Notes: generated by a model from the sequence alone, not told the origin. 64,000 bases of DNA from an uncultured Phocaeicola sp. (GCA_958434805.1 CAUBDX010000011.1:4152-68151); one strand, 5' to 3'. Positions 32,719 through 42,979 are shown, counted from the first letter of the stretch. Numbers and translations: made by a program.

Positions 32719-34632
32719 ATGAAATATAAAAATTACTTCAAATCCATAATATACTTAGCACTTGGAGCTTTTACCTTGGGCTCATGCGAAGATTTTCTTG
32801 ATAGACAAGAAGACGAAAAACTGACTTTTGATAAAATCTGGGAATCCAGAAACACTACCCAGCAATATTGGCTAAATGCCATGTCTTTCTTGCCCAATGA
32901 AAATGGAAGCTTGCAGGGTGATACTGAACCGTATTTAGGAGCATCGGACGAATGTACCATTGCGTATGACCGTCAGTACCGTTGGATAAACTTTGGTACC
33001 TGGAACCCCTCACAGGTTCCTTATTATAAGATGGATCACTATTATAAAGGTATCCGCGAATGTAATATTTTCCTGCAAAATGTGTACAAATGCAGCGACC
33101 CGTTAGTCACTAAAGATCAGTTGGACGAATGGTACTGGCAGACTCGTTTTGCCCGTGCTTACTATTATTTTCTGATGATGCGTGACTATGGTCCGGTATT
33201 TCTGTTAGGCGATGATTTGCTGGATTTCACCGCCAGCACAGAAGAACTGTATCGCCCGCGCAATACCTGGGATCAATGTGTTAACTACGTGGTCAGCGAA
33301 ATGACGCAGTGTGCTGAAAGTGGCGTTGTTCTTCAACAGTCCGATTTGCCGGCGGCGAAGTGGGGATTGGCTACGGTAGGTACTTGCCATGCCGTGATCT
33401 CCCGACTACTGCTATATTCGGCCCGCCCGCTGTTCAATGGTAATAAACTCTATAGCACGGTGAAGAATCCCGATGCACCCGACTTCCCTGAACTGTCAGG
33501 TGTTAAGCTCTTCCCTGAGCTTGATAATACCAAATGGCAGAAAGCTGCTGAAGCAGCCAAGAAACTGATTGATAATCCCTGCTACGAACTTTACCGAGCT
33601 GGTAACGATAACCCGTATGAAGATTATTATGGAGTGACACACGAAACTTGGAATAAAGAGCTGATTTGGACTGACCGTTATAACGGACTGTTTTCTTGGG
33701 GAGTAGGTACTGTGCCCACCGGCGTGGCTGGTACGGCTTATGGGGCAGTAGGCCCTACTCAAGCTTTGGTGGATGCGTATGCCATGAATACCGGTTGGTA
33801 TCCTATCACAGGATATGAAGCAGATGGAACACCTATCGTAGAGCCCTTATCTGGCTATGAACTGGCTTCCGAACTGGAGAAATCATCTTGGATATATCCG
33901 TCTGGTGGTTGGAGCAACAAGGCTGATTTTGAAATCGAAGCTCCCAATATGTATAAGGATCGGGAACCCCGCTTCTATGTCACCGTATTCTTTGGCGGAA
34001 ACCAGTGGTTGCACGGCAATAGCGCTACTTCCATCTCTTTTGCGAAAGGCGGTAACGGTAATAAGAGTCACGACTATCCAAAGAGTGGCTACCTCTGCAA
34101 CCGTTTCTATGACCATAAACTCAATTCGTCCGAAGGACAGTGGGGTAATATAACTTTCCCGGTATTTCGTTTGGGAGAAATCTACCTAAATTTCATTGAA
34201 GCCGTGCTCGAGTGCAAGAAGAATGGGGTGGCACTAGATCCCAGCTATGAAGCCCTAGCCATGGAAAAATGGGCCGACCTACGGAAACGCGCGGGATTGG
34301 ACCCCATCACAAGTATCTACGGACAAGTTTCTACAGAAGAGTTGATTCAGCTCTGCAGAAAAGAACGTCAGATAGAATTGGCTTTCGAACGCCATCGCTA
34401 TTTCGATACCCGTACATGGATGATTGCTACTCAAACTGACAACGGCAAGATGTATGGTATGAACACTTCCTGTCCGCTTGATGCTGGTATGAAGGGAACT
34501 GAAACCCCCGACGGTTTCTGGGAGAGAACGGCTTTTGAAACCCGTGTCTTCCAAAACAAGCATTATCTCTATCCTTTCTCTCAGCGAGAACTGGATCGCA
34601 ACAAGTTGTTGACACAAAATTATGGTTGGTAA
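32719..34632 (+). CDS. SusD/RagB-type surface glycan-binding lipoprotein
   Basis: The product has 637 residues with lipobox TLGSCEDFLDRQ. TPR-type helices include the SusD-like segments MDHYYKGIRECNIFLQNVYK and WYWQTRFARAYYYFLMMRDY, and the C-terminal LCRKERQIELAFERHRYFDT region is typical. It forms the lid over the SusC barrel. The gene follows susC by 12 bases. Confidence 0.95.
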   Translation: MKYKNYFKSIIYLALGAFTLGSCEDFLDRQEDEKLTFDKIWESRNTTQQYWLNAMSFLPNENGSLQGDTEPYLGASDECTIAYDRQYRWINFGTWNPSQVPYYKMDHYYKGIRECNIFLQNVYKCSDPLVTKDQLDEWYWQTRFARAYYYFLMMRDYGPVFLLGDDLLDFTASTEELYRPRNTWDQCVNYVVSEMTQCAESGVVLQQSDLPAAKWGLATVGTCHAVISRLLLYSARPLFNGNKLYSTVKNPDAPDFPELSGVKLFPELDNTKWQKAAEAAKKLIDNPCYELYRAGNDNPYEDYYGVTHETWNKELIWTDRYNGLFSWGVGTVPTGVAGTAYGAVGPTQALVDAYAMNTGWYPITGYEADGTPIVEPLSGYELASELEKSSWIYPSGGWSNKADFEIEAPNMYKDREPRFYVTVFFGGNQWLHGNSATSISFAKGGNGNKSHDYPKSGYLCNRFYDHKLNSSEGQWGNITFPVFRLGEIYLNFIEAVLECKKNGVALDPSYEALAMEKWADLRKRAGLDPITSIYGQVSTEELIQLCRKERQIELAFERHRYFDTRTWMIATQTDNGKMYGMNTSCPLDAGMKGTETPDGFWERTAFETRVFQNKHYLYPFSQRELDRNKLLTQNYGW

Positions 34633-34668
34633 TGCCCCCGGTATGTATAATTTAACAAAATCAGTTGT

Positions 34669-36021
34669 ATGAAAAACAAATTATTAACTATAGCCCTGAC
34701 AGCAGCCTGCTGCCTAACCTATATTGCTTGCGATGATAATAAGGATGAGTTTTTGGATGAATTCAGCACCATTCTATCCTTCCGAAACTGTGATGAGATT
34801 GAAGTGGAAGTATATAATACAGGTGAAAACGGAGAATACCAGTTGATTGTTAACAAATCAGGCGCTCAACTGGGTACAGTCACCCGAGCTTCCATTGATG
34901 TTATGGATAAAGCGTTGCTGGAAATCTACAATGAACAAAACGGAAAAGACTATCAATTATACCCGGAAGATTGTTACGTATTTAATGGAGATAAACAGAT
35001 AGAATTCGGTCCTAACGATACTTACCAGACCAGATCCGTTACATTGATTACGGATAAGATCCTAGAAAGCAACCAGCAAGAGGGGAATTTTGTGATTCCA
35101 TTTATCTTGCAAAATAGTGCGGATTCCATCAATGCCGAGCGTAAATATGTGTTTCTGAAGCCCGCTGTAATTGTACCTAATGTTGCATTTGAGAAAACAG
35201 GATATAATCTGAATATCATTTCAGATGCTATGGATGCAAATGAAATCGAGCTGAATCTGCCTGCGGTCTTTTCGGTAGACAATAAGTGGAATTTTAGCTG
35301 TACACTGGAGCCAGACGAGAGTCTGTTGACCGAGTATAATGAAAAGAACGGGGTGGATTACACCATGCTGTCGGAAGAAGCTTATACGCTGAGCAACGAA
35401 GGAAAGATTTTGTTTACAGCTGGCAGTAAATCAGCTAGCTTAACCGTAACCGTGAAACGAAATAAATTGAGTTATGGTAACTATGTGCTACCTTTGAAAA
35501 TGACACAATGTAGCTCGCCTTACTTTGAAATCAATCCTAATAAACAGTCGTGTCTCTTCGGCATCTCCTATGTGCCTGATGAATCGAAACTGCATCCGGT
35601 CACTCTGTCACGTGGTATGACAGCCATCCATCCTAACCGTGAAGTGGAAGGAAAAATTGACTATATGTTCGACGGTAATCCAGATACCTACTACCATTCC
35701 GATTATTTGGAAGAACCGGGGTTGCCGCACTGGATACAGTTGAATTTAGATGAACCACACACGGCTTTGATGTTTGAATACCAAGTACGTCACAATAACA
35801 ACAACGGGGCACCGCAGCGTATCAGTGTGCTAGGCAGTATGGACGGTATCACATTTAGTAAAATAATGACGATTATGGAAGGATTCCCCACTGCTACAAA
35901 AGGCACCTATAAATCACCGGTTCTGGTGGGCAAAGAGTTCAAGCACATCCGCCTGGTGGTAGAATCTACTCCAGCAGGTAACAGTTTCGCGCTGGCCGAA
36001 TTGAAGTTGCATGTAAATTAA
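34669..36021 (+). CDS. DUF1735 and F5/8-type C (discoidin) surface glycan-binding protein
   Basis: The product has 450 residues. The signal ends in AACCLTYIACDDNKDE (lipobox). Two DUF1735/BT_3987-like domains occupy residues about 30-165 and 170-305, each with a pattern of LLEIYNEQNGKDYQLYPE or LLTEYNEKNGVDYTMLSEE. A discoidin domain ends the protein (MFDGNPDTYYHSDY, LPHWIQLNLDEPHTAL, HIRLVVES...FALAELKLHV). It probably binds the target glycan at the cell surface and takes the SusE/SusF position. Confidence 0.88.
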   Translation: MKNKLLTIALTAACCLTYIACDDNKDEFLDEFSTILSFRNCDEIEVEVYNTGENGEYQLIVNKSGAQLGTVTRASIDVMDKALLEIYNEQNGKDYQLYPEDCYVFNGDKQIEFGPNDTYQTRSVTLITDKILESNQQEGNFVIPFILQNSADSINAERKYVFLKPAVIVPNVAFEKTGYNLNIISDAMDANEIELNLPAVFSVDNKWNFSCTLEPDESLLTEYNEKNGVDYTMLSEEAYTLSNEGKILFTAGSKSASLTVTVKRNKLSYGNYVLPLKMTQCSSPYFEINPNKQSCLFGISYVPDESKLHPVTLSRGMTAIHPNREVEGKIDYMFDGNPDTYYHSDYLEEPGLPHWIQLNLDEPHTALMFEYQVRHNNNNGAPQRISVLGSMDGITFSKIMTIMEGFPTATKGTYKSPVLVGKEFKHIRLVVESTPAGNSFALAELKLHVN

Positions 36022-36049
36022 TCAGTCAGCTTAATATATCTTATATTAG

Positions 36050-36096
36050 GAAGAGATAATATCTAAGAAAATACCCTACATATTATCTCTTCTTTT
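36050..36096 (+). terminator. Strong hairpin between the binding protein and the M60 gene
   Basis: A perfect 13-bp stem pairs 36050-36062 with 36080-36092 and is followed by TTTT. It should end or attenuate the susC-susD-binding protein transcript before the enzymes, as is common in Bacteroides PULs. Confidence 0.75.
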
Positions 36097-36120
36097 AACT
36101 TACTTCTATAACACTAATTT

Positions 36121-39030
36121 ATGAAAATATTACCAACCCTTTTATTGATGCTTTTGCCCTTCTATGTATTTGGCGTCTATGGATGCAGCGATGATAATTC
36201 CGGGGATGAACAGATCCAAAAATTCACTCTTGCAGAAGTAGATTTACAACAGAATTTTACCAAGGAAAAGGGAGAGCTATCTATACCGGTCAGCACTACC
36301 CTCGATGCAAGTCGGTGGGATGTGGCTTCTAACCAAGATTGGTGTATTGCGGCTAAAGATTTGTCTACTTCGAAGCCGAGCATTAAGATTTTGGTGAAGG
36401 CGAGTGAGGAGCCTGAGATACGTGAAGCCGTGGTGACGGTAAAGTCACTGGTGAAGAATTATGAAATTCATGTCAAACAATTGGGTTACGGTCCGGCTCT
36501 GCTCGTCAAGAGTTCGGTTTCTACGCTCGAGGCCGAGGGCGGCGAGGTAATTGTTACAGTCACTTCCAACATAGAATATGCGGTGGAGAAGTCGGCCGAA
36601 GGCGACTGGTTGCAGGCAGTGGAAGCGCCGGCTACCCGTGCCCTAGTATCGAAGAATTATCCTTATCATGCCGCCGCCAATCCCTTGTACGAAGCTCGTA
36701 CCGTAACCTTGACCTTTACTGCGTATAAAGATAGTCTGCTGCAGGAAACCTTGACCTTGACACAGAAAAAGAAAGCGTCGGAATCATCGGATGTAGAAGT
36801 GGAAGGTGATGTGAAGTTGACCCCTATTTCGGCTGTAGCCAGTGAATTGCAGCCAGGTTATGGCATTGAACATACCTACGACGGGAAATTCGATGAGAAA
36901 CATTATCACTCGCCCTGGGGACAGGAAGCCCACTTCCCAGTGACACTGGAGTATGAGTTCGATGGCACCCGGGATTTAGATTACATCCTCTACCATTCGC
37001 GTAGCGGCAACGGTAACTTCGGCAAGCTGAAGATTTACACTGCTTCAGTCGAAATGCCCGAGTATCAGTTGCAAGGCAATTATGATTTTCAAATGCAGAA
37101 CAACGCCAGCCGCGTGGTATTCAGCCAGAGAGTGAAAAAAGTCACCAAAGTGAAGTTCGCTGTAGAATCGGGAGCAGGTAATTTTGTGAGCTGTTCGGAG
37201 ATGGAGTTTTTTCAAAAGAATCCGGACAACAAGCTCGAACAACAACTGCTGGCGGTGTTTACAGACATTACCTGTAGTGAACTGAAGCCAGAAGCCACCT
37301 TAGAACAGATCAATCAGTTGCCGGGCTACTTTGTCAACCTTGCCACGCAGTTGAAAAACGGTACCTACGATGCCTGGGAGAAAGAATTCCGTATCCAGGA
37401 TTATCAGGCTTATAGCGACATCAACGTGTGGGCCGATAGGCTGATGACCAAACACTACAGTTGTCTGGATAATCTTACCGGTATCGCGGTCGAGGCGAAC
37501 GATGAAATTATTGTCCTAGTGGGCAATACTCACGGCTACCCTGTCGCGCTGCAGTGTATCGGGGAGGAAACCACAAGCTTCGGCGAAGAGAAGAATTATG
37601 TGCAGACAGCAGCTTCAGGCGATATTTATTTTCTCAAAGAAGGAGTGAATAAAATCACCATCCGCAACCGCGGCCAGCTGTTTGTGATGTATACGGCTGA
37701 CCTCCAGTCGAATCCTACCTCCATCCGTATTCATATTCCGCTAGGTAGCGGACAGGTGACCGGCTATTTCGATCTGCAGCGTCATCAGACCAATGAGAAG
37801 TACGCTGAACTGCTTTCCAAAGCTACCGATAAATACTTCGGAGTGAAAGGTGAAAAGATGATTTTCTACTTCCATCGCTCGGAGATGCTGAAACATGTGC
37901 GCACCGAGATTCTTTCGGCCATCCACCTTTGGGATAATATCGTGGAGTGGGAACAAAGCCTGATGGGTATTGACAAAATGCATGCTAACCAGTTCAATAA
38001 CCACCTCTTTGCTATCTCGCCGGAGGGAGCGTATATGTGGGCATCCGATTACCGAATAGCTTTTGTCTATACCTATTTGGACAACATCCTCTTATATGAT
38101 AAGGTGATGTTAGCTGAGGACAATGCTTGGGGACCGGCTCACGAAATAGGTCATGTGCATCAGCTGGCTATTGACTGGATGGGATCTACGGAGTCGAGCA
38201 ACAATCTCTTCTCTAACTACATCATCTACCAGTTGGGCAAATACAAATCACGTGGCCGGGGCTTGGATTACCTGGCGGAATGTGTCTATGGACAGAATCA
38301 GGCTTGGTATAACATGGGTAGTGCTACGCACCAAGGCGAAGATACGGAGATCCACATGCGCATGAATTGGCAGTTGTGGCTTTACTACGAACTATGTAAA
38401 GGACACGACAAGAAACCCATGGTATGGCCGAAGATTTTCGAGCTGATGCGCACCACGTATCAGCATGTGCCTACCCATCAGCCGGGACAGAGGCAGATGG
38501 CCTTTGTCAAAGCAGTGTGTGATGCCACACAGGAGGACCTTACCGAGTTCTTTGAAACCTGGGGATTCTTCAAGGCGGTTGATGCCCCCATTGAGCAGTA
38601 TGGCCAAGCACAATATACAGTGACCGAACAAATGATATGTGAAACCAAGGCATACATTCAAAACAAGAAGTATCCGAAGGCGGCACCCATTCAGTACATC
38701 GAAGACCGGAAGCGTGATTTCTTCCCGTCGAGCGATCCTCGTGCGCAAGAGTCAGGTGATGTAGGTTACTACGAGGTGTTTAAGAATCATACCAAGATTT
38801 CGAAGGTGCCCACCTACACTCTCAGTTCTTCACATCAAGGTGCTACTATCCGTGTGAGTGACGGTGAAGAAGCGGTGGCTTTTGAGGTGCGTGAAAACGA
38901 AGCAAACAGCCGCCTGCTGTATTTCTCCAACTCTTTCACCTTTACAGTGCCATCTAAGGTATATCAAAGCAGTGCCAAGGTGTATGCTGTACAGGCTGAT
39001 GGACAGCGCATCCTGTTGACAGCCCGCTAA
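36121..39030 (+). CDS. M60-family peptidase (O-glycopeptidase type) with BACON and discoidin domains
   Basis: The product has 969 residues. A lipoprotein signal ends in FGVYGCSDD. Residues about 40-215 hold two BACON-type beta domains (VASNQDWC, VTVKSLVKNYEIHVKQLG). An F5/8 type C domain (about 235-370) has YDGKFDEKHYHSPWG and YILYHSRSGNGNFGKLKI. The peptidase M60 domain covers about 480-860 with His674-Glu675-x-x-His678 (AHEIGHVHQLA) and a possible third ligand Glu691. M60 enzymes cleave mucin-type glycoproteins next to O-glycans. The mature protein should sit on the cell surface. Confidence 0.92.
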   Translation: MKILPTLLLMLLPFYVFGVYGCSDDNSGDEQIQKFTLAEVDLQQNFTKEKGELSIPVSTTLDASRWDVASNQDWCIAAKDLSTSKPSIKILVKASEEPEIREAVVTVKSLVKNYEIHVKQLGYGPALLVKSSVSTLEAEGGEVIVTVTSNIEYAVEKSAEGDWLQAVEAPATRALVSKNYPYHAAANPLYEARTVTLTFTAYKDSLLQETLTLTQKKKASESSDVEVEGDVKLTPISAVASELQPGYGIEHTYDGKFDEKHYHSPWGQEAHFPVTLEYEFDGTRDLDYILYHSRSGNGNFGKLKIYTASVEMPEYQLQGNYDFQMQNNASRVVFSQRVKKVTKVKFAVESGAGNFVSCSEMEFFQKNPDNKLEQQLLAVFTDITCSELKPEATLEQINQLPGYFVNLATQLKNGTYDAWEKEFRIQDYQAYSDINVWADRLMTKHYSCLDNLTGIAVEANDEIIVLVGNTHGYPVALQCIGEETTSFGEEKNYVQTAASGDIYFLKEGVNKITIRNRGQLFVMYTADLQSNPTSIRIHIPLGSGQVTGYFDLQRHQTNEKYAELLSKATDKYFGVKGEKMIFYFHRSEMLKHVRTEILSAIHLWDNIVEWEQSLMGIDKMHANQFNNHLFAISPEGAYMWASDYRIAFVYTYLDNILLYDKVMLAEDNAWGPAHEIGHVHQLAIDWMGSTESSNNLFSNYIIYQLGKYKSRGRGLDYLAECVYGQNQAWYNMGSATHQGEDTEIHMRMNWQLWLYYELCKGHDKKPMVWPKIFELMRTTYQHVPTHQPGQRQMAFVKAVCDATQEDLTEFFETWGFFKAVDAPIEQYGQAQYTVTEQMICETKAYIQNKKYPKAAPIQYIEDRKRDFFPSSDPRAQESGDVGYYEVFKNHTKISKVPTYTLSSSHQGATIRVSDGEEAVAFEVRENEANSRLLYFSNSFTFTVPSKVYQSSAKVYAVQADGQRILLTAR

Positions 39031-39054
39031 GCGTTTGTCTGCAGTTCATTATAC

Positions 39055-39100
39055 GACCTTCCTGTCGCTTCTGAAAAGAGGCTCAGGCGGCAGGGAGGTC
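39055..39100. other. Long hairpin between the M60 and GH109 genes
   Basis: Bases 39055-39068 pair with 39087-39100, with two mismatches, around an 18-base loop. No T-tract follows, so it is more likely an mRNA-stability or processing element than a terminator. It lies in the 131-base gap between the two enzyme genes. Confidence 0.4.
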
Positions 39101-39161
39101 AAACGAATCAATCACAGAGCCTCGCCCGCTCAACCATTTATTTGGTAAAAAAAATAGTAGT

Positions 39162-40808
39162 ATGAAACTGAAAAAGCTTTTGTTATCTGTCTTGATGTTG
39201 CTGTCTATTAGCGGCCTTCAGGCGCAATCACTGTCCCCCTCTACCCAAATCCATTGGGATAAGGGAACCCTTGTAATAGAAACCCCTGAGCGGCCGACCG
39301 ACCAACAGCATGTGCTCGGTCTTACCGCTCCGAAGATGGAAACCGTGCGTGTGGCTTTTGTGGGCTTGGGTATGCGCGGCCCTTGGGCGGTGTGGCGCTT
39401 CTGCAACATCCCAGGTGTAGAAGTCGTGGCACTATGCGACTACGAAGAAGACCGTGCAGAGGCATCCCAGAAATACCTACGTGATGCCAGCTTGATTCCG
39501 GCCGATATCTATTCAGGTGAGAAAGGGTATGAAACCCTTTGTCAACGTCCAGACATCGATCTGGTGTATATTGCCACTGACTGGAATCACCACTTCCCTG
39601 TGGCTAAGTATGCCATGAAACATGGCAAGCACGTGGCTATAGAAGTGCCATCGGCCATGAACCTAGAGCAATGCTGGAGCTTGATTGATCTCTCTGAACA
39701 GACACGCCTGCACTGCTTCATCCTAGAGAACTGCTGCTATGACTATTATGAGATGAATGCCTTGGCCATGGCTAAGGATGGAGTATTCGGCGAAATCATT
39801 CGGGCTGAAGGCGCTTACATCCACGAACTGTCGGCTTTTTGGAAGTCGTACTGGCAAGATCCTAACGACAACGATACCGACAACTTGCATTGGCGCATGA
39901 AGTATAATATGGAGAACCGCGGTGATGTGTATGCCACCCATGGTCTGGGTCCAGTGGCTCAATGTATGGACATTCACCGCGGAGACCGCTTCACTACCTT
40001 GGTAGCTATGGATACCGAAAGTTTTGTGGGTAAGCAATATGTCGAGAACCTCACCGGCAAGGAACCAAAGGAATTCCGCAACGGTGACCACACTACTACG
40101 CTGATGCGCACAGCTCGTGGCAAGGTAGTGGAAATTCAACACAACGTCATGACACCGCAGCCATACAACCGCCTGTTTAAGCTGACCGGAACTAAAGGCT
40201 ACGCCACCAAGTACCCCACACCCGAATATGCCTTGTCGGGCGATGTCATGAAAGATACTGCGCCCAACATGGACGATATCAATGCCCACAGTTTTCTGAA
40301 TGACGCTCAGAAGGAGGCCCTTGAAAAGAAATATTATCACCCTATCCTCACCAAGTTTGGCGAAAAGGGGCGTGCCATGGGGCATGGTGGCATGGATTAC
40401 ATCATGGATGCTCGCCTGGTGTACTGCTTGCAAAACGGTTTGCCGCTTGATATGGATGTCTATGATCTAGCCGAATGGTGCTGTCTCTCGGAATTGGGCG
40501 CTCTGTCGATGGATAACAACTGTGCAGCTGTGACTTTCCCCGATTTTACCCGCGGTCATTGGGATGAAATGAAGGGGTATAAGCACGCCTATGCTTCGGC
40601 AGAAGAAGAAGAAGCTACCGAAGCCAAGGCCGAAGCATATACCATCGCCCAGAAAGAGGTAGCTGCTGCTGCCAATCTCTGGACACTCTATGATAACGTA
40701 AAAAATGCAGCCGATGAGAAAGCCCAGGACAAAGCTCTGAAAATCTACCAACGCGCCAAAGCCAAAGCTCATCAGCAGCTGGCTAAAAAGCTGAAAGTAA
40801 AAAAGTAA
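39162..40808 (+). CDS. Gfo/Idh/MocA-fold glycosidase, GH109 type (alpha-N-acetylgalactosaminidase candidate)
   Basis: The product has 548 residues with a signal peptide (LLSVLMLLSISGLQAQ). The NAD-binding Rossmann motif is VAFVGLGMRGPWAVWRF. The GH109-like segment ATDWNHHFPVAKYAMKHGKH with VAIEVPSA replaces the EKP of dehydrogenases. GDVYATHGLGPVAQCMDIHR follows. GH109 enzymes remove alpha-GalNAc by an NAD-dependent mechanism. The C-terminal 70 residues are an unusual Ala/Glu/Lys-rich helix (EEEEATEAKAEAYTIAQKEV). It fits with the M60 enzyme in breaking down O-glycans. Confidence 0.85.
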   Translation: MKLKKLLLSVLMLLSISGLQAQSLSPSTQIHWDKGTLVIETPERPTDQQHVLGLTAPKMETVRVAFVGLGMRGPWAVWRFCNIPGVEVVALCDYEEDRAEASQKYLRDASLIPADIYSGEKGYETLCQRPDIDLVYIATDWNHHFPVAKYAMKHGKHVAIEVPSAMNLEQCWSLIDLSEQTRLHCFILENCCYDYYEMNALAMAKDGVFGEIIRAEGAYIHELSAFWKSYWQDPNDNDTDNLHWRMKYNMENRGDVYATHGLGPVAQCMDIHRGDRFTTLVAMDTESFVGKQYVENLTGKEPKEFRNGDHTTTLMRTARGKVVEIQHNVMTPQPYNRLFKLTGTKGYATKYPTPEYALSGDVMKDTAPNMDDINAHSFLNDAQKEALEKKYYHPILTKFGEKGRAMGHGGMDYIMDARLVYCLQNGLPLDMDVYDLAEWCCLSELGALSMDNNCAAVTFPDFTRGHWDEMKGYKHAYASAEEEEATEAKAEAYTIAQKEVAAAANLWTLYDNVKNAADEKAQDKALKIYQRAKAKAHQQLAKKLKVKK

Positions 40809-40987
40809 GTCTCGCAGAAGGATTTAAGAAACTGAATATTTTTTTTCTGAAGCGGATTTAAAACAGTTCCTAAGTCAAAATATGAGAAAATAGGGGCACA
40901 GGATATTATTCAATGAATAAATTGGGAAATAGTTGAATCAAAGTGCAACAGATGGAGTTTTAATTTATGATATCGTAATAAGAAAAC

Positions 40988-41020
40988 AAATCCCCGGTGC
41001 ATCACTGCAGCGGGGATTTT
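40988..41020 (+). terminator. Terminator at the end of the PUL
   Basis: A 9-bp GC-rich stem pairs 40988-40996 with 41011-41019 and is flanked by A and T runs, so it can act in both directions. It separates the PUL from the minus-strand fimbrillin gene. Confidence 0.75.
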
Positions 41021-41094
41021 CCACCTTAAATTCATCTTATGTCATTTCAATGAATTATATTTCAATTTCTTTATTTGGGTTATTTGCCTAAATT

Positions 41095-42909
41095 TTAATG
41101 CCAACTTTGTGGCATGACTTTCACATAATTCGTCGTTTCATCCCATATATAATCTCCTGTATAATTGCAGTTGAACAGATAATCCGCATCACAACGAAGT
41201 AATATCCACTCATTGGAATTTTCAGCTCTCCAATATAAATGTAAGACTGGAATGGCATATTTTACTCCATCATGTCGGGGAGCAAGTCTTTTAACTGGGA
41301 ATTTACAACTCATAATACCCTTCCAGAAACGTGTTCCTGTCGGAATGTCCACAGAATCCTTACCGATTTCATCTTTCCATTCCTCATCGTTTACTGCTCC
41401 TTTCTTTTTGGTACTTGGACTATATGAATTGGACTTCAGCTTGAACTCACGTTCCCAGACCGCTTTTATTTCGCCCCTTAGCGCCTTTTCCCCCCGGTTG
41501 GATAAAGTATATACCAGATTCCACGGATCATCATCAGGGACCGGATATGCAAGAATAGAGGTATATCCCTGTCCTTCCACTTCCATCATGCGCAATGCCG
41601 GCAGGTCATCCGATGCAGGTGCTTTCACCTCATACAGCCATTCCTCGTCTGTACTGCCATAGGAATATCCCACTGCCCTGCACCACATCGTTTCTCCTTT
41701 CTTGCGGAATAACGGCACAAGCTGGTATGTACCGGGAGCGGAAGTCACATAGCACTGGATACGTTTTCCATCCCATGCCCCATTCGTCTTGATGTCTATC
41801 GGCTGGAACTGCTCCACAATCTCATTCGTACCCGGCCTCATAAATACAAACCGTAACTCTCCCTCGCCGTTATCGCAATAGGGATTGTAAAAGGTTCCGA
41901 ACACCTTGCCTTCATTCTGATAGCAGTCATAGCCGTATTCGGTATAATTGGGCCATACCTTGAAAGGATAGTCGTCCGGATTCGGGTTGAGTATAATCTG
42001 GTCCGTCTTGCCATACCGGCTCCAGTACTCCACATCGATGTCCACCTGCTCCATGTTGACCGGGGAGTTGTAGTTTCCCGTCATTTTCAGTGTATAGGTG
42101 TATTTCATTCCCGCCTCCCATTCATGGTCCCTGTGGAACTCATAGGGATATTCCTTTCCGTCAATGGTAAAACAGACTGTCGCTTTCTGGTCATAACCGT
42201 AGACAGGGGGAAGAATTGTCTCCACTACCACCGGATCTGCATCGTTCAGATGATAGTTGCCGCCAGCTTGCAGGCTCCCCCTGCTTGAGAAATCGAATAT
42301 CAGGGGGGAGTTGGTTTCCCGCCTGATGTCAAGCGTCATCCTTGTGATCACATTGTCAAACCTTATATTTGAAACAATGCCTTCTCCCATATATTCATTT
42401 TTCAGAATTTTGATGCGCACCAGGCTCATGGCATGTTTCATCTCAATATCCGCTGTCGGAATGTCCCTGGTGACCGTTGTCCTTCCATACAGGATGTCGT
42501 GCTGGTCCGCCAGTTCAAAAGGGATGAGCCTGTCCCCTGATGCCTGTCCGTTGTACGGCAGATAAGCGGCCACCTCCGAATCACCCTCTACCGGAGCGTC
42601 CCCGCCGGCATTCCATTTTTTACCGTCAAAGGCATAAGGCACATTATATACATATGGAGAGCCGGTGTCAGTAGTACAGATAAACACCCCCATCTCATGT
42701 CCCGGCAGGAATGCCTCTATGATTCCTTTTGTCTGCATCGCCTGCAACGATGCGGTTATTCCGAGCCGTATCTTTTCTTCCTCCTCCTTTCCCGGATCAT
42801 CCCCCGGGGTGACAACCGGCGGTTCAGGTTCCGGCAGGATCTCATCCTTTTCACATGCGGATAATGCACATGTGAGTGAGGCCAACAATATATACCTTAA
42901 AATTTTCAT
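41095..42909 (-). CDS. Fimbrillin-family lipoprotein with extended C-terminus
   Basis: The product has 604 residues with lipobox TCALSACEKDE and a proline-rich linker. Residues about 45-300 follow the fimbrillin pattern (LPGHEMGVFICTTDTGSPYV, EVAAYLPYNGQASGDRLIPF, IEMKHAMSLVRIKILKNEY, WEAGMKYTYTLKMTGNY). The remaining 300 residues are a beta-rich region of unknown type, longer than in most fimbrillins, perhaps a tip or binding module. The gene lies alone on the minus strand between the PUL and the partition genes. Confidence 0.75.
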   Translation of the reverse strand: MKILRYILLASLTCALSACEKDEILPEPEPPVVTPGDDPGKEEEEKIRLGITASLQAMQTKGIIEAFLPGHEMGVFICTTDTGSPYVYNVPYAFDGKKWNAGGDAPVEGDSEVAAYLPYNGQASGDRLIPFELADQHDILYGRTTVTRDIPTADIEMKHAMSLVRIKILKNEYMGEGIVSNIRFDNVITRMTLDIRRETNSPLIFDFSSRGSLQAGGNYHLNDADPVVVETILPPVYGYDQKATVCFTIDGKEYPYEFHRDHEWEAGMKYTYTLKMTGNYNSPVNMEQVDIDVEYWSRYGKTDQIILNPNPDDYPFKVWPNYTEYGYDCYQNEGKVFGTFYNPYCDNGEGELRFVFMRPGTNEIVEQFQPIDIKTNGAWDGKRIQCYVTSAPGTYQLVPLFRKKGETMWCRAVGYSYGSTDEEWLYEVKAPASDDLPALRMMEVEGQGYTSILAYPVPDDDPWNLVYTLSNRGEKALRGEIKAVWEREFKLKSNSYSPSTKKKGAVNDEEWKDEIGKDSVDIPTGTRFWKGIMSCKFPVKRLAPRHDGVKYAIPVLHLYWRAENSNEWILLRCDADYLFNCNYTGDYIWDETTNYVKVMPQSWH

Positions 42910-42961
42910 TGTATTACTTCTTTCAGTTTATAAGTATCTTACTTTGAAATATTATTTACTT

Positions 42962-42969
42962 CAAAAGTA
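42962..42969 (-). promoter_or_regulatory. -7 box for the fimbrillin-like gene
   Basis: The minus strand reads TACTTTTG, a TAnnTTTG match 53 bases upstream of the ATG at 42909. No -33 TTTG was found. The surrounding ATTTACTT and AAAGTA runs resemble the repeats upstream of parA. Confidence 0.35.
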
Positions 42970-42979
42970 ATATAAAACT

